Shown here: piece by piece, positions 8,604 to 16,940 of the stretch
Numbering within the stretch: position 1 is the stretch's first letter
How the letters are laid out: every line of letters begins with the position of its first letter
From: Kordia sp050633145
GTDB taxonomy: Bacteria > Bacteroidota > Bacteroidia > Flavobacteriales > Flavobacteriaceae
NCBI RefSeq assembly: GCF_050633145.1
Contig: NZ_JBOEFY010000001.1
Span: 1 to 64,000, forward strand
Direction: 5' to 3'
Length of the DNA: 64,000 bases
Notes under the pieces: model-generated
Seen by the model: only the letters and a program-made list of their open reading frames with translations
What the model was told of the DNA's origin: nothing
The model's database searches: none
Made by a program: the position numbers and the translations under genes

Positions 8604-9070
8604 GATATAAAGTTTTGATTAAAAAAAGTTATAAAAACAAAACAGTAATCACTTACGGGAATACCGTAATTAACACTAATAGAGCGGTTAACCGGCTCTA
8701 TTCTAAAAGCCGAAAACATTTCCTAAGTAGAAGATTATAGTATAAAATTTCTAGTTTCATATCTTTACTATATATGAAAAACGATTTAATTAAAAATAAA
8801 TAAAGAAACTGGTAAAAGTAAAAGATTATTTGTTGGAGATATTGTTAATTGGCATAATGATTTACATGAGTATTTTAATAAAAAACACATGTAAATACAG
8901 AAAACACTAATATGAACTTACCATAAACACCTTAATCTAAGTGTCTTTTTATATCTAAAATTTAAGTATAACCAACATAATAATTTTAGTATGAATGACA
9001 GAAAATCAGAAAAATGAACAAAAAAAAGCGAACCGAAGTTCGCTTTAAAATTAATCGTCTCTATAGACTA
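8604..9070. other. Intergenic region with two hairpins upstream of precursor 8385-8603
   Basis: A stem TTACGG/CCGTAA (8653-8658 with 8664-8669) is followed 8 bp later by a near-perfect palindrome (8678-8702: AATAGAGC, GGTTAACC, G, GCTCTATT). They lie 50-100 bp upstream of the ATG at 8603 and lack T-runs, so they look more like operator or RNA structures than terminators. The remainder is featureless AT-rich sequence. Confidence 0.55.
9025..9046 (-). terminator. UUCG-loop terminator of precursor 9071-9256
   Basis: Stem AAAGCGAAC/GTTCGCTTT, loop CGAA on plus (UUCG on minus), T-run on the minus strand. Confidence 0.8.
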
Positions 9071-9256
9071 TTATGGGATACATACAATTCCTGGTTGCAT
9101 ACTTAGAAAAATATCCGAAATAGGACCACAAGTGTTCCCTTGATCCGATCTCATCGGAACACAAACACGTGATGCAGGAAGCGCTCCTCCATTAGCTTGA
9201 AAATTAGAAATAGATTTTTTGTTAAGCTTTAATGAGTTAAGATTCTTTTTTTTCAT
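9071..9256 (-). CDS. Double-glycine precursor peptide (LNKKSIS leader)
   Basis: A 61-residue peptide with leader MKKKNLNSLKLNKKSISNF and a short linker to NGG at residues 22-24. The core of 37 residues has three Cys (RVCV, NTCG, IVCIP) and several Ser/Thr. It is in the same orientation as 8385-8603 but separated from it by its own terminator, so it is transcribed separately. Confidence 0.78.
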   Translation of the reverse strand: MKKKNLNSLKLNKKSISNFQANGGALPASRVCVPMRSDQGNTCGPISDIFLSMQPGIVCIP

Positions 9257-9444
9257 AATTCATGATTTTAAAATTAATAATGGCCAAATATATAAGCAAT
9301 GTGATTAAGATTAATACAGGAATATTTAAGCGTTAAGAATGAACCTATAATAGTATAAGAGCAATATTTTAGCGTAAAAACATAGTGATCGTTATTGTAA
9401 AAAACACCAATATTTCGTTTGGTATTTTATTTCAAGTACTGAAG

Positions 9445-10029
9445 ATGGGAATCAACCCTAAATCTCAAAAAAGTTTTTGTAGTTTTATCGAAACCATATA
9501 CCAACTCATGAAAGTAAGTACCAAATTTGCGCCTATTACTAAGGAAAATATTGAAACCATTAGCAATCAGCTGAAAGGAATTATTTCCGACGATGAAATC
9601 AATGATATTAAAACGTATATAAAACCATACAAGGAATTTAGTTACAATCAACTTGATGATATATTTTTAATTGTAGAAGTAACGCTTTATGGAAATGGAA
9701 AAGTTATGAGCTTAGCTCCTACTTGTTCTGTCGATCAAGAAGATTGGCCTAGTTATGAAGATGAGCCTGATATTAGAATTGATCCTGTATCTATCCCGTT
9801 TAAAACTGTATTTCCGCAAATGCCAATAGAAGTTTCTGGTACAACAAGTTTTTTTGCTGTTGTAGAAGCAGAAGGTAATATTTGGGACTCTTGTAAAGAT
9901 TTGCCCGAATGGATTTGGAATGAAGGCAAATTTGAATTCGCGCTTTGGTTTACTGCAACTACTGAAGATGGAAAAGAATATGAAGGAAATTCGTATGGCG
10001 ATTATGCACAACAGTTGATCACATTTTAA
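9445..10029 (+). CDS. Hypothetical protein
   Basis: About 194 residues from the ATG at 9445 (MGINPKSQKSF); the frame is open from a GTG at 9385. The N-terminal half is helical and charged (ETISNQLKGIISDDEINDIKTYIKP), the C-terminal half is beta-rich and acidic (DWPSYEDEPDIRIDP, WDSCKDLPEWIWNEG, FTATTEDGKEYEG). No signal peptide or membrane segment. I do not recognise the family. It is followed by a perfect palindromic terminator shared with the convergent precursor. Confidence 0.65.
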   Translation: MGINPKSQKSFCSFIETIYQLMKVSTKFAPITKENIETISNQLKGIISDDEINDIKTYIKPYKEFSYNQLDDIFLIVEVTLYGNGKVMSLAPTCSVDQEDWPSYEDEPDIRIDPVSIPFKTVFPQMPIEVSGTTSFFAVVEAEGNIWDSCKDLPEWIWNEGKFEFALWFTATTEDGKEYEGNSYGDYAQQLITF

Positions 10030-10039
10030 AAAAATAAAA

Positions 10040-10061
10040 AAGCGAGCTAATTAGCTCGCTT
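10040..10061. terminator. Palindromic bidirectional terminator
   Basis: A perfect 22-bp palindrome, AAGCGAGCTAA then TTAGCTCGCTT, with an A-run on the left and T-rich sequence on the right, between convergent genes ending at 10029 and 10067. Confidence 0.75.
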
Positions 10062-10066
10062 ATCTT

Positions 10067-10222
10067 TTAGTGTGCTCCATTTGATGGTATACAAGGTTTC
10101 CCTTGTGCCTTCATTTTTTTAGAAATATTTTTATCAATAAGTCCGCCGTTAATAGTATAATAGACATGTTTTGCAATTACTTTCTTGTTCAGTTTTAACG
10201 ATGTGAAATCTTTTTTCTTCAT
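10067..10222 (-). CDS. Short double-glycine precursor peptide
   Basis: A 51-residue peptide starting MKKKDFTSLKLNKKVIAK, with TINGG at 24-28 and a 23-residue core containing a single Cys (GKPCIPSNG). The LKLNKK leader motif identifies it. It is divergent from the TPR histidine kinase operon, and a pair of 9-bp direct repeats resembling a LytTR operator (10342-10371) lies in the shared upstream region, so the 12659 regulator may control it. Confidence 0.72.
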   Translation of the reverse strand: MKKKDFTSLKLNKKVIAKHVYYTINGGLIDKNISKKMKAQGKPCIPSNGAH

Positions 10223-10341
10223 AATTTATTCTATTTTAAAATTTGAAGACATAATATATCTCTAAATCGAATTTTATAAAAAGAACACTACTCGTTATTT
10301 ATAAATACCGTTAAAGTTATATTTCTCTATATTCTAAATTA

Positions 10342-10371
10342 CACGTTTATGAACGGAAACATAGCGTTTAT
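10342..10371 (+). promoter_or_regulatory. Candidate LytTR operator (direct repeat, 21-bp period)
   Basis: CACGTTTAT (10342-10350) and AGCGTTTAT (10363-10371) are direct repeats 21 bp apart, the 9 + 12 bp geometry known for LytTR regulators such as AgrA and ComE. Each matches eight of nine positions of the AgrA-type consensus [TA][AC][CA]GTTN[AG][TG]. It lies 95 bp upstream of the kinase-LytTR operon and 120 bp upstream of the divergent precursor. A close copy is at 13423-13452. Confidence 0.6.
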
Positions 10372-10466
10372 CTTTTGAGAAAGCCCGAAAAAAGATTCTC
10401 TAATTTTAAACTTTGTCTGTATTATTAAAAACAGTATTTTTTCAAAAAATAAGTTAAACAAACTTT

Positions 10467-12659
10467 ATGAATTCAACGACTAAATGTCTTATTGTCTTTT
10501 TCTGTGTTTTATGTACTACAATGCCTGTTCAGTCACAAAATAAAGTTATTGATAGTTTAGAAACGGTATTAAAAAGTCATAAAGCAAGAGATACTACGAG
10601 AGTAAACTTGCTAAACACTTTAGCTAATTCATATTGTTCAATAGATATTGATAAAGCGTTACTATTTATAAAAGAATCTGAAGAAATTTTAAGCACAATA
10701 AATTACACTAAAGGAAAAGCAACAGTAATATATTTAAAAGGTCTTGTATTAGAGTCTCAATCTAGCTATGAAGAATCTGCAAAGCATTATAAAAATGCAC
10801 TTACACTATTTAAAAGCATCGATTTTAAAAAAGGAATTTCTGATTGTTTAAATGGTTTAGGTGGAATAAGCGACAGTCAAAGCAACCATAATGAGGCTAT
10901 TTCCTATTTTAATAAAGTTATCGAAATTAATAAATCTATTGGTAACCTGAAAGAAGTCGCTGTAGGCTTTAACAATATTGGAATTGTGTACACTTCACAA
11001 GGAAACTTTAACGAAGCAATTATATATTTTAAAAAAGCATTAAAAAATTATACCGATGCCAATGATATACAAGGTGTTGCCGTGGTTATTAACAATATTG
11101 GTATTATAAGTCATCGTCAAGGAAATTACCCTTTATCCCTAGAGTATTTTCAAAAAGGATTGACTGTCTATGAAAAATCTAAAAACGCACTAAAAGCATG
11201 CAAGTCATTAATGAATATTGGTGTTGTATATGTAGAGTTACAAGATTATGACAAAGCCATAGAGTTTAATAACAGAGCGATAAAGATTGCTATAAAGAAC
11301 GATAGCAAAAAGGATATTGCAACCATTACAAGCAATTTGGGTATTGTTTATCATAAAAAAAAAGAATATCAAACATCCTTTGAATATTTAAAAAAAGCAT
11401 TAGACCTAAGTAAAGAAATCAACTTTAAAATGCAAATTGGTTTATGCTTAAACAATCTGGGAGATGTTCATTTATCACTTAAAAATTATGCTGAAGCTTT
11501 AAATTATTTTAACCAGGCTAAAACAAACAATTTAGAAAATAAACATCAGTTAAGCTTAACTCATTCTTATTTAGGAATAGCTAAGGTATATACACATTAT
11601 AAAACATACGATAAGGCATTAGTAAGTGCAATAAAGGGCAAAGAACTATCAAATAATCTTAAACTTCTAGATTATGAAAGAGACATAGAACAATTACTTT
11701 CAACTATATATAAGAATACAGGTAGATATAAAAAAGCATTAACAAGTCATGAACAATTTAAAAAATTAAATGATAGCTTGTTCAACAAGAAAAGCATTCA
11801 AAAAATAACAGCAATAGAATACGAATACAAATACAAACAAGAACGAGATTCAGCAAAAATTAAAGAATTAAAACTGAATAAAACAATACAACTTACCGAA
11901 ACAGATTTAGCAAAATCAGAACAAAATTTACTGTTTGGGATCATCATATTTTTAGTAATTGCCTTAGTAATGGGTGCTTTTATATTCTTCTTAAAATTGC
12001 GAAATGAAAAAGCAAAAACTCAAAATATAGCTATTGAGCAAAAGTTGTTGCGCTTGCAAATGACACCGCATTTTATCTTTAATTCATTATCTGTATTACA
12101 AGGAATGATTTATAATAAAGAACAAGAAACCTCCATTTTATACCTTTCAAAATTCTCAAAACTTTTACGTACAATTTTAGAAAATTCGAGACATAAAACA
12201 GTTTTTCTATCAGAAGAATTATCAGCTATTGACGATTATATGGCAATTCAGAATTTAGATGAAACTCCACCGTATAAATACACACTAAAAGTAGCTTCTG
12301 AAATAGATTCTGCTACATTGAAAATTCCTCCAATGCTTATTCAACCTTTTATAGAAAACGCAATTGAACATGCTTTTAAAAACAATAAAGAGAACAAAGA
12401 AATTATTGTAACACTTACTTTTAAAAATAAAAAGTTGACCTGTACCATTGCTGATAATGGAGTTGGTATTGATTTGGAGAAACAGAAAATTCAAAAAGAT
12501 AAAAACTCACTAGCCACGACAATCACTTCGGAGCGATTAAAAATTTTATCAAAAGATTTTAAAATGGAAGGAACTATTGATGTGAAAAACAAAGAATTGC
12601 TTGGTAAACAAGGAACATTAGTTACTTTAGTAATTCCTTATAAAATTGATTCGTTATAA
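10467..12659 (+). CDS. TPR-containing LytS-type sensor histidine kinase
   Basis: A 730-residue protein. A signal sequence (1-24) is followed by many tetratricopeptide repeats (about 25-430, e.g. GNFNEAIIYFKKALKNY, KNYAEALNYFNQAK), a membrane helix (about 480-503), a His_kinase domain with the phospho-His in LQMTPHFIFNSLSVL, and a HATPase with PPMLIQPFIENAIEHAF. The TPR array should be periplasmic and sense a peptide or protein partner. Its stop overlaps the LytTR regulator start by one base. The likely operator is at 10342-10371. Confidence 0.93.
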   Translation: MNSTTKCLIVFFCVLCTTMPVQSQNKVIDSLETVLKSHKARDTTRVNLLNTLANSYCSIDIDKALLFIKESEEILSTINYTKGKATVIYLKGLVLESQSSYEESAKHYKNALTLFKSIDFKKGISDCLNGLGGISDSQSNHNEAISYFNKVIEINKSIGNLKEVAVGFNNIGIVYTSQGNFNEAIIYFKKALKNYTDANDIQGVAVVINNIGIISHRQGNYPLSLEYFQKGLTVYEKSKNALKACKSLMNIGVVYVELQDYDKAIEFNNRAIKIAIKNDSKKDIATITSNLGIVYHKKKEYQTSFEYLKKALDLSKEINFKMQIGLCLNNLGDVHLSLKNYAEALNYFNQAKTNNLENKHQLSLTHSYLGIAKVYTHYKTYDKALVSAIKGKELSNNLKLLDYERDIEQLLSTIYKNTGRYKKALTSHEQFKKLNDSLFNKKSIQKITAIEYEYKYKQERDSAKIKELKLNKTIQLTETDLAKSEQNLLFGIIIFLVIALVMGAFIFFLKLRNEKAKTQNIAIEQKLLRLQMTPHFIFNSLSVLQGMIYNKEQETSILYLSKFSKLLRTILENSRHKTVFLSEELSAIDDYMAIQNLDETPPYKYTLKVASEIDSATLKIPPMLIQPFIENAIEHAFKNNKENKEIIVTLTFKNKKLTCTIADNGVGIDLEKQKIQKDKNSLATTITSERLKILSKDFKMEGTIDVKNKELLGKQGTLVTLVIPYKIDSL

Positions 12660-13396
12660 TGAAGGCACTAATAGTAGAAGATAAAAAGCGTATTAGAACA
12701 GCTTTAATACATATACTAGATACGCTAGATAATGAAATAATTATACTAGGTGAATGTGAATCGGTTAAAGAAGCTGTGATTGTTGCTAATGCTTGCAAAC
12801 CAGATTTAATTTTCTTAGATATCAATCTTACAGATGGTACAGGTTTTGATTTTTTAGACGAGACTGAGCATTTAAGTTTCAAGGTTATATTTATTACTGC
12901 TTACGAAGAATATGCATTACAAGCCTTAAAAATTGGTGCCGTAGATTATCTTTTAAAACCTGTAGATACGGAAGAACTTAAAAAGGCTTTACAGAAAATA
13001 AATAATTTGTCTGTACAAACTCAAAAACAGCAAATTAAAAATGTAAAAAAAGTACTCAATAACGATAACGGCACATTAATTTTATCATTGCATGATTCTT
13101 TCCAAATAATAAACCTAAAAGACTTAATGTATTGTGAATCAGACAATGGATATACTACTTTTTATATTAATGATGGCAAAAAACACGTAGCTTCTAAATC
13201 GATAAAAGAGTTTGAAGAGCAATTGATACAAAACTCATTCACAAGACCTCACAGATCGTTTATTGTAAACCTAAAATTCATTGAAAAATATGATAAATCA
13301 GGGACTATTCATTTAAAAAACGGAAGAAAAATCCCTGTTTCAACACGTAAAAAAGACAACTTTATAACACGTCTTTTTACTTGGAATAATAGATAA
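12659..13396 (+). CDS. LytTR-family response regulator
   Basis: A 245-residue regulator with a receiver domain (1-120; VEDKKRIR, phospho-Asp in PDLIFLDINLTDG, Lys in VDYLLKPVD) and a LytTR DNA-binding domain (about 140-240; MYCESDNGYTTFYINDG, RPHRSFIVNLKFIEK, GRKIPVSTRKKD). It forms a TAATG coupled pair with the upstream kinase. The paired direct repeats before this operon (10342) and before the 13538 gene (13423) suggest that it controls both. Confidence 0.95.
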   Translation: MKALIVEDKKRIRTALIHILDTLDNEIIILGECESVKEAVIVANACKPDLIFLDINLTDGTGFDFLDETEHLSFKVIFITAYEEYALQALKIGAVDYLLKPVDTEELKKALQKINNLSVQTQKQQIKNVKKVLNNDNGTLILSLHDSFQIINLKDLMYCESDNGYTTFYINDGKKHVASKSIKEFEEQLIQNSFTRPHRSFIVNLKFIEKYDKSGTIHLKNGRKIPVSTRKKDNFITRLFTWNNR

Positions 13397-13422
13397 AACA
13401 AACTTTTTTATTTTTTCTCTAA

Positions 13423-13452
13423 TACGTTTATGAATGCAAAAACAGCGTTCAT
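13423..13452 (+). promoter_or_regulatory. Candidate LytTR operator, second copy
   Basis: TACGTTTAT (13423-13431) and AGCGTTCAT (13444-13452), again exactly 21 bp apart; the first matches all nine positions of the AgrA-type consensus. A third partial repeat (GCGTTCAA) follows. The whole 29-bp block resembles 10343-10371, with 22-23 identical bases. It lies about 85 bp before the small membrane protein gene at 13538. Confidence 0.62.
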
Positions 13453-13467
13453 GCGTTCAACTCACTC

Positions 13468-13490
13468 AGAGAAATATTCTCTATTTTTTT
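13468..13490 (+). terminator. Terminator after the LytTR gene
   Basis: AGAGAA (13468-13473), ATA, TTCTCT (13477-13482), then A and a T-run. Confidence 0.6.
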
Positions 13491-13537
13491 CTCCACACAA
13501 TCCATATACATTTATTTCAGTAATAGGATAAAATAAT

Positions 13538-13753
13538 ATGGAAACTATTAAATCAAAACTAGGCTCAGGAGGTTTAGTACTCGCAGCCATAGGCATTATG
13601 TCTATAATTCTTTCAATTTTTAATTACAACATACGATTACTTGCATGGGTAGATATATGGGGAAATGCAATGGGTTGGTTAATTCGAATTCTTTTAATAC
13701 TTGGAGGAGGCATATTATACTTCGTTTATGGAAGTTATGATGATGAAAACTAA
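13538..13753 (+). CDS. Small membrane protein
   Basis: A 71-residue protein with two hydrophobic helices (GLVLAAIGIMSIILSIF and WLIRILLILGGGILYFVYG) separated by a short loop. No family recognised. It begins a probable operon with the lipoprotein and precursor downstream (13767-14576) and follows the second LytTR operator. Confidence 0.7.
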   Translation: METIKSKLGSGGLVLAAIGIMSIILSIFNYNIRLLAWVDIWGNAMGWLIRILLILGGGILYFVYGSYDDEN

Positions 13754-13766
13754 TAAGGCAGCGCAT

Positions 13767-14330
13767 ATGAGAATAATAAGATTCATCCTTTTAATTGTAC
13801 TAACAATTGTAACGTCTTGTAGAGAAAATTCTGGGAAGCAGCTTGCTACAATAGAAGGCTTTTCAAACATTCAAAAAGCAATAAAAAATGAATTTGGTGA
13901 CAATGCGTACTTCACAGATATTAACATTGTACACAGTGCATCAATTGGGAATATTATAGGAATTACCGTAACAAAAGATCCTAGTTCTTTAAAAATGGGA
14001 CAATGGAATCAAGCGCAAGGAGTTTGGAAGCAAAATGCTGAAATATTTATCGACGTTCCAAATGGAAAAAAGGCAGCTGATTTTATGTATCAACTAGATG
14101 ATAAAATTAACTTAACCACATTAGGAGCGTTGATAGAACAATCTAAAAAACAATTACAAAACGAAAAAAATCTCAACAATCCGATGTTGTCTACAGCGTC
14201 TATTTATTTTCCGAAAAACGGCGACATTTCTAAAACAGAATACTTAGTGAATTTTAAACCCGAAAACGGAGAAACCACATTTCGTTTTTACTACAAACTC
14301 AACGGAGAGTTACGAAAAATGGACTACTAG
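13767..14330 (+). CDS. Lipoprotein of unknown function
   Basis: A 187-residue protein with a lipoprotein signal peptide (MRIIRFILLIVLTIVTSC, Cys at 18). The mature part is alpha/beta without a recognised domain (NIQKAIKNEFGDNAYFTDINI, GNGKKAADF-like FIDVPNGKKAADFMYQ). I chose ATG at 13767, 13 bp after the previous stop; the frame is open further upstream. A decayed copy of this gene's 3' end sits at 17199-17264, before precursor 17333-17521, showing the end of this gene was duplicated together with a precursor. Confidence 0.75.
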   Translation: MRIIRFILLIVLTIVTSCRENSGKQLATIEGFSNIQKAIKNEFGDNAYFTDINIVHSASIGNIIGITVTKDPSSLKMGQWNQAQGVWKQNAEIFIDVPNGKKAADFMYQLDDKINLTTLGALIEQSKKQLQNEKNLNNPMLSTASIYFPKNGDISKTEYLVNFKPENGETTFRFYYKLNGELRKMDY

Positions 14331-14387
14331 GGTAAAACATATAGCTATATCAAATTAATATTAACACTAAAATTAAAACTACAAATT

Positions 14388-14576
14388 ATGAAAAAACGAA
14401 ATTTAAAAAGTTTAAAACTGAACAAAAAGTCTATTTCTAATATTCAATCTGAAGTAAATGTTGGAGGACACAAAGCAAATACTTGGACATCGTATTGGGC
14501 ATATTGTGAAACAAATAATCCTGTACAATGTAGATCAATGGAATATACAGGGTGTTTTTGTGATGTTGATAGGTAA
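14388..14576 (+). CDS. Double-glycine precursor peptide (LNKKSIS leader)
   Basis: A 62-residue peptide. The leader MKKRNLKSLKLNKKSISNI ends in NVGG. The core has four Cys (AYCETN, VQCRS, TGCFC) and several Ser/Thr and Trp. The leader and 5' UTR closely match those of 17333-17521, its duplicate. Probably co-transcribed with the lipoprotein 57 bp upstream; a terminator follows. Confidence 0.82.
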   Translation: MKKRNLKSLKLNKKSISNIQSEVNVGGHKANTWTSYWAYCETNNPVQCRSMEYTGCFCDVDR

Positions 14577-14609
14577 TTTAAAAGTTAGTACAAACTAAAA
14601 TTTAGTCAT

Positions 14610-14636
14610 GGCCGGAAGAAATTTCGGCCTTTTTTT
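14610..14636 (+). terminator. Terminator of precursor 14388-14576
   Basis: GGCCGGAA/TTTCGGCC stem (14610-14629) followed by seven T. Confidence 0.8.
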
Positions 14637-14749
14637 AACCAATCAAATTAGTAGTATTACGGCTTGCACTCAAAAGAATACAAATAGTAAAATATGAATA
14701 AGGTTATTAATTATTATAAAAAAGCAATACTTGTTTTTGAAACGAAATG

Positions 14750-14789
14750 AAAAAGCTCTTCCTATAAATATTTATAGGAAGAGCTTTTT
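14750..14789. terminator. Perfect 40-bp palindrome, probable bidirectional terminator
   Basis: Bases 14750-14769 are the exact reverse complement of 14770-14789, with AAAAAGCTCTTCC at the outer end. It has A- and T-runs at its edges and lies between the plus-strand precursor 14388 and the minus-strand precursor 14897. A stem this perfect and loopless is unusual for a simple terminator. Confidence 0.6.
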
Positions 14790-14896
14790 CTGGGTTAGGG
14801 ATTACCATCATACTATTACATAGTATAAATGCATTATTAATATATAAAGCAGCTATTAATCAATAGGTGTCATTTACTTCATTTGTGTATAAAACA

Positions 14897-15130
14897 TTAT
14901 CCGTTACATCCTTCGGTTTCGGCAATTCCTGTCGCATTTCCAACTAATGTTCGGCCTGTATTTGTAGGGCATACAATTACTAAGATAGTCTCTTCATTCT
15001 CCCTCCATTTAGATTTAAGATCAGCAATACATCTTTCATCATAAGTTTGTTCAGTAGTATAGCCGCCCATGATGGTATTTACATGATCAATTTTTGCGAT
15101 TTTTATTTTTTTTAATTTTAAATGTTTCAT
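14897..15130 (-). CDS. Double-glycine precursor peptide paired with TPR-AraC regulator
   Basis: A 77-residue peptide from the ATG at 15130. The leader MKHLKLKKIKIAKIDHV ends in TIMGG. It shares the KI-x-[IV]-A-K-I element with the leader of 56910-57092 rather than the LNKKSIS motif. The core is 53 residues with three Cys (DERCIAD, VIVCPTN, EGCNG). It lies 100 bp downstream of, and on the same strand as, the TPR-AraC gene, the arrangement also seen at 29356 and 56910. Confidence 0.75.
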   Translation of the reverse strand: MKHLKLKKIKIAKIDHVNTIMGGYTTEQTYDERCIADLKSKWRENEETILVIVCPTNTGRTLVGNATGIAETEGCNG

Positions 15131-15230
15131 AATGCAAATATTTGTTTTAGTTAATAGGGACAAGATGGGAAATATTTTTAGAATCCACTAATTTTTAAGT
15201 TGATGTTTTATAAAATATCAATTTTGTATC

Positions 15231-16940
15231 TTATTGATTGTTAATACTTTTGATGTATTTAGACGGTAGCATTTTGGTTTTGGATTTAAAGGCTTTGGAG
15301 AACGTTTCTTGGCGCTTAAAACCAAATTCTTCCGCAATTGCTTTGATGGTATATGCTCTTAATTTTGGATCATTTTTTAAGCGAATTAGTGCAGCATTGA
15401 TTCGTAATTCGGTAAGGTAAGATTTAAACGGTTTTTCTTTATACGTATTAATTACATTTGATAAATAAGACGTATTGGTTTTTAACTTTTTTGCCACAAA
15501 ACCTAAGGTACAATCTTGTCGTAAATAATATTCTTTTTGCTCAAAACTTTCTAAGCCTTCCAAAATTTTTAAGACACTTTTATCTGTAATAATTGAAGCA
15601 GTAGTTTTTGCGGGTTGTGTTTCTGTTTTAGCTTGCTCTAAGGTATCTATAGTTTGTAAAAGCTCTTGAAAACGTTTTGTAGCTTGCTGTTGTTTTTTTC
15701 TATACAAAAAGAAAAACAATAGCAGCGATAAAATTAAAATCGCAGAGATACTATACCATAAGGTCGCACGACTTTTTTGTTCTTGTACATCATCATCCAA
15801 AGATTCTATCTTTTCTTCTAAAGGTATGATGTCACTTTTTTTATGTAGTTCATTATTAGCTTTTACATTGATACTATCATATTTCTGATCAAATGTTTCA
15901 GCTAATTTTTGATTTTCAATACTCTTTTTCTTGTCACCTGTTATGGTATAACAAATACCTAAGGAACGATACACTTCTCTTAGTTCGGGAAATTCAAAAT
16001 CTTCTTTTGCGGTAATGGCTTTAATTTTTTCAAAATACTTAATAACACTATCATATTGTTCAAGTTTATGATAGCTTTTACCTAAATATAGATACAGTGT
16101 TGTTAAAGACTCATCATTACCATAATTATAGATAGGTGTTAATAAAGAATATACTTTTTCGATGCTAGATTGATATAATTTTTTTTGATAATTTATAATA
16201 ACATTGCCCTCTGATAAGCTAAAGTATGCATCTTTATGCTTTTCTAAAGAAGATTTTTGTAGGCCTTTAGCATTATACTCCTCTGCTTTTTTTACATTTT
16301 TCATCCTCAAATAGATGTCTGATAATGCAACTAAAGTAATGACCTCTAATCTCTCAAGATTTAAATCTTTATATGTGTCAATAGCCTTCAAATTTCCTAA
16401 AAAAATCTCGATAGCTTCATTAAGGTCTTCAGTTTGCTTCTTTATCATACCAATGTTATGATCTAATATTAAAGCATCTTTTATATTTCCCATTCGACCT
16501 AAAATTTTTTTTGCCTGTATGTATTTATCAATGGCATTATTGTAATCTCCTTTTGCGAAATAAATATTACCTGTTAAAGTTTCATTTTTTAATTCTAAAG
16601 AATCATTTTTTATTTTTTTAACAATAGAAAGCGAATTTTCTATATGTATAAAAGCCTTTTCATAATCACCTAATTTTTCAGCTATGACAGCTTTTCTATA
16701 TAGTGCTTCCCCAATTTTTCTATCATCTGTAGTAGCTTTAATTTTAGCGTAGAGTTCATCTGCATATTTACTAGCTTTTTTTGGATTTTCATATCGATAC
16801 TTCAAATACAAAGAATCCAGTTCCTTATACGATTTCTGCGCTAAAGAATCTGATTGTGCATGCAGCATTGAAAAGTTACAAAAGAGTATAAAGAATAAAG
16901 CTTTTTTGAGAATATAGGGGAATAATTGACTATCAGACAT
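15231..16940 (-). CDS. TPR-transmembrane-AraC one-component regulator (paralog 1)
   Basis: A 569-residue protein with an N-terminal signal or anchor (about 8-28), tetratricopeptide repeats (about 50-370, e.g. GDYEKAFIHIENSLSIV, GDYNNAIDKYIQAKKIL), one membrane helix (about 393-415, LWYSISAILILSLLLFFFLY) and a C-terminal AraC-type helix-turn-helix (about 465-569; LGFVAKKLKTNTSYLSNVIN, AIAEEFGFKRQETFSKAFK). The TPR part is presumably periplasmic and the DNA-binding part cytoplasmic, so an external signal could be read directly into transcription. A precursor gene follows on the same strand. Confidence 0.9.
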   Translation of the reverse strand: MSDSQLFPYILKKALFFILFCNFSMLHAQSDSLAQKSYKELDSLYLKYRYENPKKASKYADELYAKIKATTDDRKIGEALYRKAVIAEKLGDYEKAFIHIENSLSIVKKIKNDSLELKNETLTGNIYFAKGDYNNAIDKYIQAKKILGRMGNIKDALILDHNIGMIKKQTEDLNEAIEIFLGNLKAIDTYKDLNLERLEVITLVALSDIYLRMKNVKKAEEYNAKGLQKSSLEKHKDAYFSLSEGNVIINYQKKLYQSSIEKVYSLLTPIYNYGNDESLTTLYLYLGKSYHKLEQYDSVIKYFEKIKAITAKEDFEFPELREVYRSLGICYTITGDKKKSIENQKLAETFDQKYDSINVKANNELHKKSDIIPLEEKIESLDDDVQEQKSRATLWYSISAILILSLLLFFFLYRKKQQQATKRFQELLQTIDTLEQAKTETQPAKTTASIITDKSVLKILEGLESFEQKEYYLRQDCTLGFVAKKLKTNTSYLSNVINTYKEKPFKSYLTELRINAALIRLKNDPKLRAYTIKAIAEEFGFKRQETFSKAFKSKTKMLPSKYIKSINNQ

